A stretch of DNA of 33,745 nucleotides, taken from Holophagae bacterium. Its GTDB lineage: Bacteria; Acidobacteriota; Thermoanaerobaculia; Thermoanaerobaculales; Thermoanaerobaculaceae. Positions 1 to 7,065 of this stretch are shown here, in pieces. The first letter of the stretch is position 1, and the number at the start of each line of letters is the position of its first letter. The notes beneath the pieces are model-generated. The model was not told the DNA's origin, did no database searches, and saw only the letters and a list, made by a program, of their open reading frames with translations. The translations under genes and the position numbers were made by a program. The stretch lies in contig JAAYVZ010000247.1 of the NCBI GenBank assembly GCA_012516935.1, positions 1 to 33,745 of the forward strand. The letters run 5' to 3'.

Positions 1-556
1 CGAGCCAGATTCGCTCCGCAGGGATACCGGCGGAGCGGGCCGCCGCTGCCCGCTCGCCCCGCCGCGCCACCACCTCCGCCAGGACATCGGCGTACGAGGT
101 GTCGTCCTGCATGGTGCCGGGCGTACCACGCATGTGCATGAGGACGATCGCTGCACCGCCGGCGGCGACCAAGGGGAGCATCGCGGGGTCACCAGCAGCG
201 GTCACATCGTTGACGATCTTCGCCCCTGCCCTCAGCGCTGCGGCGGCGACCTCGGGCTTGCTGGTGTCGACCGATAGGAGCAGCTCGGGATGGCGCTCGT
301 GCAGGGCAGCGATCACCGGCAGCACCCGCGAGGCCTCGTGGTCGGGCGCGAGCGGTTGGGCACCCGGCCGGGTGGACTCCCCACCCACATCGAGAATGTC
401 GGCACCTTCAGCCAGCAGCACCTCGGCATGGGCAAGTGCCCGGACAGGATCGGAGAAACGACCTCCATCGGAAAAGGAGTCGGGGGTGACGTTGACGATC
501 CCCATGATCAGCGGGCGCCGCCGCTCCCATGGGATCTCCGGTCGCAAGCTCAACAC
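1..556 (-). CDS. folP: Dihydropteroate synthase (C-terminus cut by window edge)
   Basis: Cytoplasmic folate-pathway enzyme joining 6-hydroxymethyl-dihydropterin pyrophosphate to p-aminobenzoate. Reading the minus strand, residues about 18-30 are MGIVNVTPDSFSD, the family signature, followed by GADILDVGGESTRPG (second signature), then SVDTSKPEV and IVNDVTA, in the usual order. The frame stays open to base 1, so roughly the last third of a 270-280 residue protein is missing. I chose the GTG at 554-556, giving VLSLRPEIPW before the first signature, because a TACCCT box lies 6 bases upstream with no Shine-Dalgarno, as in other genes here. The next TTG codon is an alternative start. upp ends 51 bases upstream on the same strand. 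Identity is very secure; the start is moderately so. Confidence 0.95.
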   Translation of the reverse strand, partial: MLSLRPEIPWERRRPLIMGIVNVTPDSFSDGGRFSDPVRALAHAEVLLAEGADILDVGGESTRPGAQPLAPDHEASRVLPVIAALHERHPELLLSVDTSKPEVAAAALRAGAKIVNDVTAAGDPAMLPLVAAGGAAIVLMHMRGTPGTMQDDTSYADVLAEVVARRGERAAAARSAGIPAERIWL

Positions 557-562
557 CCCGGC

Positions 563-568
563 AGGGTA
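563..568 (-). promoter_or_regulatory. Putative -10 box (TACCCT) of leaderless folP
   Basis: On the minus strand TACCCT is followed by 6 bases and then the folP GTG, so transcription would start at or next to the start codon. No Shine-Dalgarno is visible. No convincing -35 was found. It belongs to a group of five similarly placed boxes in this window. Confidence 0.45.
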
Positions 569-607
569 GCCGATGTGGCCGGCAGCGGCCAACCCCCCCG
601 AGGCCGC

Positions 608-1228
608 TCAGGTCCCGAAAAGCCGGTCACCGAAGTCACCGAGCCCCGGGAGGATGTACTTGCGCTCGTTCAGCCCACGATCGAGAGCAGCGGTGTAGAT
701 CTCGGCGTCGGGGGCGGCCGCCTGGAGCAACGCGACTCCTTCCGGCGCGGCGATCACGGACAGAAACCGCACCCGCCGGGCACCCCGCTCGCGCAGCCCA
801 TCGACAGCCTGCACCGCTGAGCCCCCCGTGGCGAGCATCGGATCGAGGAGGAACACCACGGCGTCGTGGAGGTTGGCAGGCACCTTCTCGTAGTAACGGC
901 GGGCCACAGCCGTGGTTTCGTTGCGCTCGAGGCCGAAGTAGCCAACGCTAGCCTGAGGCACGAGGTCGAGGAAAGCCTCCAGCATCCCGACCCCAGCCCG
1001 CAGCACCGGCACAGCCACCACGCGGGCCGCCAGCCGACGCACCGTGGTTGCCTCGAGCGGCGTCTCGACAACGCTCGTCTGGGTGGGAAGATCGCGGGTC
1101 GCCTCGGCCACCAGGAGGAGAGCCACCCGGTAGGCAAGCCGTCGGAACTCGTCGCACGGTGTCCGACGGTCCCGTAGCCCGGCGAAGGTGTCGTCCACCA
1201 GTGGATGTGACAGCACGTGCAACGCCAC
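608..1228 (-). CDS. upp: Uracil phosphoribosyltransferase
   Basis: Salvages uracil with PRPP to give UMP in the cytosol. The 206-residue reading matches the usual 208-residue family length. Visible motifs are HPLVDD at the N-terminus, VPVLRAGVGML, the PRPP loop DPMLATGGSA, and the C-terminal uracil-binding segment YILPGLGDFGDRLFGT. I chose the GTG at 1226-1228 because the protein then has seven residues before HPLV, exactly as in E. coli Upp, and because TAAGGT lies 7 bases upstream. The frame is open to 1744, but that extension does not resemble the family. GTG at 1237 and ATG at 1312 are weaker alternatives. folP follows after a short gap. Pyrimidine salvage fits the pyrimidine-type catabolic genes a few kilobases away, but a functional link is only inference. 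Confidence 0.95.
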   Translation of the reverse strand: MALHVLSHPLVDDTFAGLRDRRTPCDEFRRLAYRVALLLVAEATRDLPTQTSVVETPLEATTVRRLAARVVAVPVLRAGVGMLEAFLDLVPQASVGYFGLERNETTAVARRYYEKVPANLHDAVVFLLDPMLATGGSAVQAVDGLRERGARRVRFLSVIAAPEGVALLQAAAPDAEIYTAALDRGLNERKYILPGLGDFGDRLFGT

Positions 1229-1235
1229 GGCCGTC

Positions 1236-1241
1236 ACCTTA
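1236..1241 (-). promoter_or_regulatory. Putative -10 box (TAAGGT) of leaderless upp
   Basis: TAAGGT on the minus strand ends 7 bases before the GTG that gives the family-length Upp protein. A weak TCGAGC lies 18 bases upstream as a possible -35. There is no Shine-Dalgarno. Confidence 0.45.
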
Positions 1242-1523
1242 GCACAAAGCTCGGGCCGTGCTCGACGCTCTCCCACTCGAGTCCCGTCACCGGTTGCTTC
1301 TCGCTTCCGCATGCGGTTAGGAGGTCGATGACGAGCACGAGGACGTGGCCCCTCTGGTTGTCTCTCCGACCAGGGGGACTGGCGATCGCCGCTTTCGCTC
1401 GTGGCACTCGCTCCGGACATTGCGTTCTTCCACGCTGGCGACGAGCCGTTGCGCTCGAAATCACGTGACCACAACTCGCACAACTCGGGCGACCGGTTGG
1501 GCGCCCTCGACTCGACTGGCAAG

Positions 1524-1540
1524 AAAAACACCTTCGGTGT
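1524..1540 (-). terminator. Weak terminator-like hairpin upstream of upp
   Basis: Read on the minus strand, ACACC-GAA-GGTGT is followed by TTTTC. The stem is only 5 bp, so this is a weak candidate. Nothing obvious is transcribed into it unless a longer upp leader exists. Confidence 0.25.
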
Positions 1541-1710
1541 CGGCCTGCCGCCGGCCGCGGACAACGGCAGCGACCAGCGTGCCGGGTCGCACCACGGCGG
1601 TGTCCGTGTGCAGCGAGATGGCTGATCGACCCGCTCCGACGGCTTTCCGAAGGGACCGCCTGGAGCGGTCCGTTCGCACGTCCGGAGGATGTCGACTGGC
1701 GACTGCGGGC

Positions 1711-1716
1711 TAGAAT
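1711..1716 (+). promoter_or_regulatory. Putative -10 box (TAGAAT) of leaderless membrane gene
   Basis: TAGAAT is followed by 7 bases and the GTG at 1724. No Shine-Dalgarno lies between the box and the start. Confidence 0.45.
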
Positions 1717-1723
1717 ACGAGGC

Positions 1724-3136
1724 GTGCTCGCGTCGCTCTTCCAAGAAGACGAGACCTCATCTCGGGCTCGGGCGCTGACGGTGTGGCTGCTCGCGGCCGC
1801 ACTCCTCGCCGGGTACCTCTGGGTACCCAACGAGAAGGGCTCGAACGACAATTACGCCCACTGCCTCACGGCGCTCTCGCTCGCCCGCGGAGAGTGGGGG
1901 CGACTCGATGACCTGAGGGAGTACTGGAGCTCCCCCGAGCTGGGGCTACGGGCCACCGTCATCGAGACTCCGGACGGCCACGTCGTCGGCGGCACCGGGA
2001 TCGGTGCTGCCCTGGCCTTGGCGCCGTTTTATGTGCTGGCGAACCTGGCGGGGGCAGGGTCGATCCTGATGCTCTCTCCGGCGTTCAACCATCCCATCGC
2101 GGCGCTGTGGTCGGTGGTCGGGGTGGTGGCGTTTTACCTCACCTGCCGCCGGCTGGTGGCACGAAGACCGGCTGCTTTCGCCACGCTCACGGTCGCCCTC
2201 GGCTCATCGGTGCTCTCCGTCCTCTCCAGGGAGCCCTGGCAGCACACCTTCCTCGTTGCCCTGCAGTGCGTCGCCTTGTGGCTGGTGCTGAAACCGGACG
2301 CGACTGGTCCACGAGGGGCGTTGGCTGCTGGCCTGCTGCTCGGATGGGGTGGGCTGGTGCGGGCCACCGGCTTTCTCTACGTTGTCGCTTGGGCGTGGCT
2401 GGTCCGACGCGCCGGTCGGGATCGCCTCCGGCCGTTTCTCATCGGCGTCCTCCCCGGACTGCTCGCGACCCTGGCGTACAACTGGTGGACGTTCGGGCGG
2501 CCGTGGCTTTTCGGACAGCTCATCATAGGCCGTGTCCGATTCGGCTACGAGGCCTCGCACGCCGTACCGTTCAACCCGCTTACGGCGCTCGCCGGGCTGT
2601 TGGTGTCGCCCGGGCGCGGGCTGTTCGTGTTCTCGCCCGTCCTCCTGTGGGCGCTGCTCGTCCTGGCGGCGGTGGCGGTGGGACGCCGCGGTGCCGACGC
2701 GGGCGACGGCCGTGTCGGCTCGGCGCCGTGGCCGTTCTGGCTCGCTCCCGCCCTCGCCATCATCGCCGTCAACCTCGCCTCAGCGGCCACCTGGAAGGAG
2801 TGGGCAGGCGGCTGGACCTACGGCCCGCGGTACCTGTCCGACACCATCCCCTCGTGGGGGCTGGTCGTGGCCGCAGCGGCCGCCCGGGCTGGGCTCGGCC
2901 GCGGCGTCGTCCACCGCGGCCTGGCCATACTCGCATGGCCACTGCTCGCGGTGTCGATCGCCTTCCACGCCGCCGGCCTCCTCGTCAGCCCCTATCGACC
3001 CGATGCCTACTCGGCTCGGATCGATCCCGACCACCACCCAGAGCGGCTGTGGCGCTGGCGCGACTTCCCGCCGCTCGACAACCTTCGTCTCTGGATCGAG
3101 GATCGGGCCGAGGGTGGACGGACGAAAACACCATGA
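1724..3136 (+). CDS. Multi-pass membrane protein, glycosyltransferase-39/ArnT-like
   Basis: The 470-residue protein has roughly ten or more hydrophobic segments, the first at about residues 17-34. The loop after it (about 36-90) is hydrophilic, as in lipid-phosphate-sugar dependent GT-C glycosyltransferases. Conserved-looking stretches are LVSPGRGLFVFSP (about 289-301) and WAGGWTYGPRYL near residue 370. Both have counterparts in the gene at 11674, so the two are paralogs. The GTG start follows a TAGAAT box by 7 bases. The stop overlaps the next gene's ATG (ATGA), so the two are co-transcribed. A likely role is transfer of a sugar from a polyprenyl carrier to a cell-envelope acceptor. Donor and acceptor cannot be read from the sequence, and the family assignment is by topology and weak motifs only. 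Confidence 0.6.
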   Translation: MLASLFQEDETSSRARALTVWLLAAALLAGYLWVPNEKGSNDNYAHCLTALSLARGEWGRLDDLREYWSSPELGLRATVIETPDGHVVGGTGIGAALALAPFYVLANLAGAGSILMLSPAFNHPIAALWSVVGVVAFYLTCRRLVARRPAAFATLTVALGSSVLSVLSREPWQHTFLVALQCVALWLVLKPDATGPRGALAAGLLLGWGGLVRATGFLYVVAWAWLVRRAGRDRLRPFLIGVLPGLLATLAYNWWTFGRPWLFGQLIIGRVRFGYEASHAVPFNPLTALAGLLVSPGRGLFVFSPVLLWALLVLAAVAVGRRGADAGDGRVGSAPWPFWLAPALAIIAVNLASAATWKEWAGGWTYGPRYLSDTIPSWGLVVAAAAARAGLGRGVVHRGLAILAWPLLAVSIAFHAAGLLVSPYRPDAYSARIDPDHHPERLWRWRDFPPLDNLRLWIEDRAEGGRTKTP

Positions 3137-4356
3137 CCCGGGTGGGTGAAGCTCGAGCCGCGACTTTGCTCGCGCTTTCGGGGGTGCTGGTCGCGGCTGC
3201 GGTGCTGGCCCTGACGCTGCCGCACGTCAGCCCCGCCGCGGATGCTGACGAGGGCGTGTACCTCCGGTACGTACAGGAGCTCGACGAGCACGGTCTCGGC
3301 GCGTTGCCCGAGCTGCACGCTCGCTTCGCATCCGACCGGCGGCTTTCTGCGTTCCCGCCGCCGACGCGCGTTGGCTACCTGTTTCTCGCCCTGGCCTGGT
3401 GCACCCTTTTCGGTACCTCGTTCGGCGCCCTCTCGGCGCTGTCGGCGAGCTGCCACGTCGCCGCTACCGCAACCACGTTCCTGCTCGCCCGCCGGCACCT
3501 CGAAGGGTGGAGGGCGGCGCTGGTCACCTGGCTCGTGGGCTGCTCGCCTTTGTGGCTAGCCCTCGGCCGGCGCGCCCTCACCGATGCCCCGGCGCTCCTG
3601 TTCACTTCGCTTGCCTGGTGGAGCTTCCTGTCCGTGCTCCGGCGGCCCGCATCCCTCCCGGCCAAGCTGGCATTCGTCGCCACCACCGCCATGTCGCTCT
3701 CCATCAAGGAGCTCTCCGTGCTGCTGCTGGTGCCGCTGGCAGTGATGTTCGTGTGGGAGCGGAAGCGCGGTCGTTCTTCGCTCGCCCTCGGCACCCTCGC
3801 CTGGCTGCTGGCAGTACCACTCGTGGTTGCCGGCGGGATCGGCGTCGTCGCGGCCGGTGGGCCGGGCAGGGTCGTGGAGGTGGCGCGGATCGTGCTGGGG
3901 TCTCCTGCCGACAGCGCCTTCGTGCGGGCCTTCTGCGGCGGCCCGTGGTACCGACACGTCGTCGACCTGCTGCTGATCTCGCCACCGACCACTCTGCTCG
4001 GGCTCGGTGGCGTGCTCGCCGTGCTCGCTCGGGCGGTCCACAAAAAGGAGCAGAGCCTGGAAGCCGCGGCGGCAATCCTGATCGTGGTCGGGCTCGCCGA
4101 GTTCGCCCCGCTGATCAAGAACGTACGCTACGTGGCGCTGCTGGACTTGCCGCTCCGCCTGCTCGCTTTTGGGGTGCTCTCGGAGCTCGCCGACGGGCTC
4201 GGTGAGCACTGGCGGCGGCCCGCTCTCGCTGCGGCGCTCGCTGTGCTGGTGGCCGTGGATCTGGTGTCGTTTTTCGAGCTGTTCGTGGCGGGAGGGATCT
4301 ACGACCCGACGAGCTTCAACCTGCTGGCGGCCCGCCGGATGATCCCGGTCCGGTAG
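3133..4356 (+). CDS. Glycosyltransferase family 39-like membrane protein
   Basis: A 407-residue multi-pass membrane protein starting at the ATG that overlaps the previous stop (ATGA). After the first membrane segment comes an acidic loop, DADEGVYLRYV, the position where GT-C enzymes carry their catalytic acidic residues. Further stretches are RRALTDAPALLF and SIKELSVLLLVP, also typical of PMT/ArnT-like proteins. The frame is open to 2107, but that extension lies wholly inside the preceding gene and has no hydrophobic segments, so it was excluded. The gene ends 4 bases before the convergent dihydropyrimidinase stop. It probably works with the preceding gene on an envelope glycan; substrate unknown. 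Confidence 0.65.
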   Translation: MTRVGEARAATLLALSGVLVAAAVLALTLPHVSPAADADEGVYLRYVQELDEHGLGALPELHARFASDRRLSAFPPPTRVGYLFLALAWCTLFGTSFGALSALSASCHVAATATTFLLARRHLEGWRAALVTWLVGCSPLWLALGRRALTDAPALLFTSLAWWSFLSVLRRPASLPAKLAFVATTAMSLSIKELSVLLLVPLAVMFVWERKRGRSSLALGTLAWLLAVPLVVAGGIGVVAAGGPGRVVEVARIVLGSPADSAFVRAFCGGPWYRHVVDLLLISPPTTLLGLGGVLAVLARAVHKKEQSLEAAAAILIVVGLAEFAPLIKNVRYVALLDLPLRLLAFGVLSELADGLGEHWRRPALAAALAVLVAVDLVSFFELFVAGGIYDPTSFNLLAARRMIPVR

Positions 4357-4360
4357 CCGG

Positions 4361-5707
4361 TCAGCCCTGGAGCGCCAGGCCGGCCGGTTCGGCGTCCACG
4401 AGCCGCCCGTCCCGAACCACCTCCACCCCCCGCAGGAGCACGTGCCGAAACCCGAGCCGCGTGGTTCGACCGGCCCAGGGGTCGTGTGCGTCCGCCAGCG
4501 TCGAGCGCACCGGCTGCAGGGGCCCGCATGGGTCCAGCACCACGAGGTCGGCGTCGGCACCCTCGCGAATCGTCCCCTTGCGGGGATACAGGCCAGCCAG
4601 CCGGGCCGGGTTGGTCGCCACCATCCGCACCAACGCCTCGAGGCCGGGCCCTCCCTGCTCGGTCAGCAGCTCGAACGCCAGCGGGACGAGGGCGCCGAGC
4701 CCCGGCACGCCGCAGGGTACGGCACGGAAATCACCGTTGATGATGTCTTTGTCGCGACGGGAAAAGGGGCAGTGGTCGCTGGCCAACACGTCGAGGGCAC
4801 CGGCCAGCACGAGCTCACCGAGCAGCTGTCGCGTATCCTCGTTGCGCAGCGGCGGCGAGCACAGCAGGCGATATCCCTCGGGTCGCCGCAGCGCCTCCTC
4901 GGTCAGGTACAGGTATTGCGGACAGGTCTCGGCCGAGACCGGCTGGTGCGGGCGGGCGGCGGCAACGAGGCGAGCGCCGCGCGCGGTCGAGACGTGGACG
5001 ATGTGCAACGCGCAGCCAGCCTGTCGGGCGAGCACGAGGGCGTGCTCGATCGCCTCCACCTCCGCCTGGGGAGGTCGCAGCAAGGTGTGGGAGAACGGAT
5101 CGCAGAGGTCGAGACGGGTGGCGTCCACTCGTGAGAGAACGCCGTCGTCCTCGCAGTGCAGCAGCAGCCGCAGCCCGAGCTCGGCCAGGCGGGGCAGCAG
5201 CTCGGCCAGGCGCTCCCACGACGAGTACAGCCCCGCCTGCCGGTAGGTGGTGTACAGCTTGACGGTGCCGAACCCCCGTCCGACCAGGCGGGTGAGCGCC
5301 GCCCAGTCCCACCGCTCACCGGTGGGGGTGAGGTGGAAGGCGACGTCGCACCGGCTCCGCGCGGGAACCTTGGCGAGGTAGCGCGCGGCGCACGTCTGCA
5401 GCTCCTCTCCGGGCCGCTGCGTGGCGAAGCCGACGATCGTCGTGACGCCGCCGAGCAGCGCGGCTTCCGATGCCGAGCCAAGGTCGTCGGCCAGCGTCCA
5501 GCGCCCGATCTCGTCGTCCGCGTGGACGTGGAAGTCGATGCAGCCGGGAATCACGAAAAGACCCGCAGCGTCGATCACCCGGGCACGACCCGCGTGGCCG
5601 GCGAGGTCGCTCCCCACCGCGGCGATCCGCCCATCGCGCACGAGCACGTCGCCGCAGAGCACGCCGCCTTCGGTGACGACGCGCCCGTTGGCGATCAGCA
5701 GCTCCAC
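4361..5707 (-). CDS. Dihydropyrimidinase / hydantoinase-type amidohydrolase
   Basis: A 448-residue cyclic amidase of the metal-dependent amidohydrolase superfamily. It would open a dihydropyrimidine, hydantoin or similar ring in the cytosol. The motifs are in order: GCIDFHVHADDE (metal HxH), GTVKLYTTYRQAG (lysine expected to be carboxylated and bridge the metals), LLLHCEDDG and HIVHVSTARG (metal histidines), and LASDHCPFSRRDK (catalytic Asp). The GTG start at 5707 has GGAG 8 bases upstream and lies 17 bases after the ssnA stop. The open frame continues to 6232 but there overlaps ssnA. It is the third gene of the operon, downstream of a PreT-PreA fusion and SsnA, so it would act on the reductase product. 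Whether the substrate is dihydrouracil or another ring is open. Confidence 0.9.
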   Translation of the reverse strand: MELLIANGRVVTEGGVLCGDVLVRDGRIAAVGSDLAGHAGRARVIDAAGLFVIPGCIDFHVHADDEIGRWTLADDLGSASEAALLGGVTTIVGFATQRPGEELQTCAARYLAKVPARSRCDVAFHLTPTGERWDWAALTRLVGRGFGTVKLYTTYRQAGLYSSWERLAELLPRLAELGLRLLLHCEDDGVLSRVDATRLDLCDPFSHTLLRPPQAEVEAIEHALVLARQAGCALHIVHVSTARGARLVAAARPHQPVSAETCPQYLYLTEEALRRPEGYRLLCSPPLRNEDTRQLLGELVLAGALDVLASDHCPFSRRDKDIINGDFRAVPCGVPGLGALVPLAFELLTEQGGPGLEALVRMVATNPARLAGLYPRKGTIREGADADLVVLDPCGPLQPVRSTLADAHDPWAGRTTRLGFRHVLLRGVEVVRDGRLVDAEPAGLALQG

Positions 5708-5724
5708 TTTTCGATCTCCAGGCC

Positions 5725-7065
5725 TCAGAACCGGCGCCAGAGCGCGGCCGCCAGCTCGCGGGCGCGGGCCGCCACCGCCGCCTCGTCGATGTCCAGGCAG
5801 AGGCGCTTGCCGTGCATGAGCACGCGCCCCCGGCAGATGGTGGTGTCCACCTGTGACTGGGAAACGCCGAAGACGAGGTGCCCGAGCAGTGTGCCCTCGT
5901 CGAGCGGCGTCGGCGGTTGGTAGTCCACCAGCACCACGTCCGCCGCCGCGCCCGGGGCCAGCACACCGAGCGGCACCTGCCAGTACCGGCTGGCGATGCG
6001 GGCGTTGCCGGAGAGCAACAGCCCCACCGTCTCCGCAAAGCCCACGGAGGGGTTGCGAGCGGCCAGGTGCCGCACCCACAGCGCCGCGCGTAGCTCCTCC
6101 AGCATGTTGGTGGTCATGGCGTCGGTGCCGAGGCCCACCAGCACCCCCGCCCTCGACATCGCCGGCACGTCCGCCACGCCCACGGCGTTGTTCATGTTCG
6201 ACTGTGGGTTGTGGACCACCGCAGCGCGCCACTCGGCGAGCAGCTCGAGCTCGCGCTCGGAGAGGTGTACGCCGTGGGCACAGATGGTCTTCTCACCCAG
6301 GATCCCGGCGCGGGCGAAGCGCTCCACCACCCGGCACCCGTGGTCGCGCTGGCACGCCTCCTGGTCCGAGGCCGCCTCGGCGGTGTGGACGTGAAACCCA
6401 ACCCCGAGGTCGTGGCCCGCCTGCGCTGCCGCCGCGAGCGTCCGGTCGCCGATCGTGAACGAGGCGTGCAGCCCGAAAAGCGCCTTGAGCTGCTCGCCGC
6501 CGGAGGTTGCACACTCCCCGATCCAGGCGATGTTCTCCTCGATCCCCTCGCGGGCGACGGTCTCGCCGTCCCGGTCCGAGAGCTCGTAGCAGAGGCTGGC
6601 GCGCAGGCCGCTGTCACGTACCGCACGGGCGATGGCCGGCAGCGAGCCGCGCACCGCGTGCGGGCTCGCGTGGTGGTCGACGAGCGTCGTGGTGCCGTGG
6701 CGGATCGCCTGCAACAGCGCGATCAGCGCCGAAACGTAGCAGTCCTCGAGCGTGAGCTGGCGGTCGAGGCGCCACCACAGGTGCTCGAGCACTTCCTGGA
6801 AGCTCGCCGCCGGCTCGGCCTTCCCGAGCCCGCGCACGAGCGTCGAGTAGAAGTGCATGTGGGCGTTGATGAAGCCTGGGAGCACGAGCTTGCCCGCGGC
6901 GTCCACGACCCGGGCGTCGGTGCGATCAACCTCACCGTGACGCGCGATGGCCGTGATCCGCTCACCCTCGATGACCAGCGCGTGACCCTCGAGAACGCGA
7001 CCAGGCTCGCCGAGCGTGGCGATGACGCCGCCGTCGACGATGAGACGTCGTGAGACCGCGGACAT
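5725..7065 (-). CDS. ssnA: SsnA-type amidohydrolase/aminohydrolase
   Basis: A 446-residue protein of the AtzF/TRZ-like amidohydrolase superfamily, the same length as E. coli SsnA (about 442). Visible residues are the metal motif INAHMHFYSTLVRG, VHTAEAASDQE, the histidine motif ICAHGVHLSERE, VVHNPQSNMNNAVG and the catalytic GLGTDAMTTNM. The family removes amino or halide groups from heterocycles; SsnA itself has no firmly established substrate. The ATG lies directly after the upstream stop, and its Shine-Dalgarno (AAGGAGG, 7071-7077) is built into the last codons of the PreT-PreA gene, so translation is coupled. In other bacteria SsnA occurs with selenium-dependent molybdenum hydroxylase clusters; none is in this window. 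Confidence 0.85.
   Translation of the reverse strand: MSAVSRRLIVDGGVIATLGEPGRVLEGHALVIEGERITAIARHGEVDRTDARVVDAAGKLVLPGFINAHMHFYSTLVRGLGKAEPAASFQEVLEHLWWRLDRQLTLEDCYVSALIALLQAIRHGTTTLVDHHASPHAVRGSLPAIARAVRDSGLRASLCYELSDRDGETVAREGIEENIAWIGECATSGGEQLKALFGLHASFTIGDRTLAAAAQAGHDLGVGFHVHTAEAASDQEACQRDHGCRVVERFARAGILGEKTICAHGVHLSERELELLAEWRAAVVHNPQSNMNNAVGVADVPAMSRAGVLVGLGTDAMTTNMLEELRAALWVRHLAARNPSVGFAETVGLLLSGNARIASRYWQVPLGVLAPGAAADVVLVDYQPPTPLDEGTLLGHLVFGVSQSQVDTTICRGRVLMHGKRLCLDIDEAAVAARARELAAALWRRF

Larger units (their letters stand above)
1229..1723. other. Intergenic region between divergent upp and membrane GT gene
   Basis: About 495 bases without a credible gene: open frames here have no recognisable protein and are extensions of neighbouring frames. 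The region holds three inverted repeats. One is a 9-bp stem (1350-1358 with 1369-1377). One is a short minus-strand hairpin followed by a T-run (1524-1540). One is a perfect 7-bp stem with a 5-base loop (1653-1671). No tRNA-like T-loop was seen. Confidence 0.5.

Noticed and set aside
1229-1744. N-terminal extension of upp to 1744
   Set aside because: It does not resemble the family; the GTG at 1228 reproduces the E. coli Upp length and has a promoter-like box.
2107-3132. Extension of the second membrane gene back to 2107
   Set aside because: Lies within the first membrane gene in another frame and is Arg/Pro-rich without hydrophobic segments; the ATG at 3133 overlaps the previous stop.
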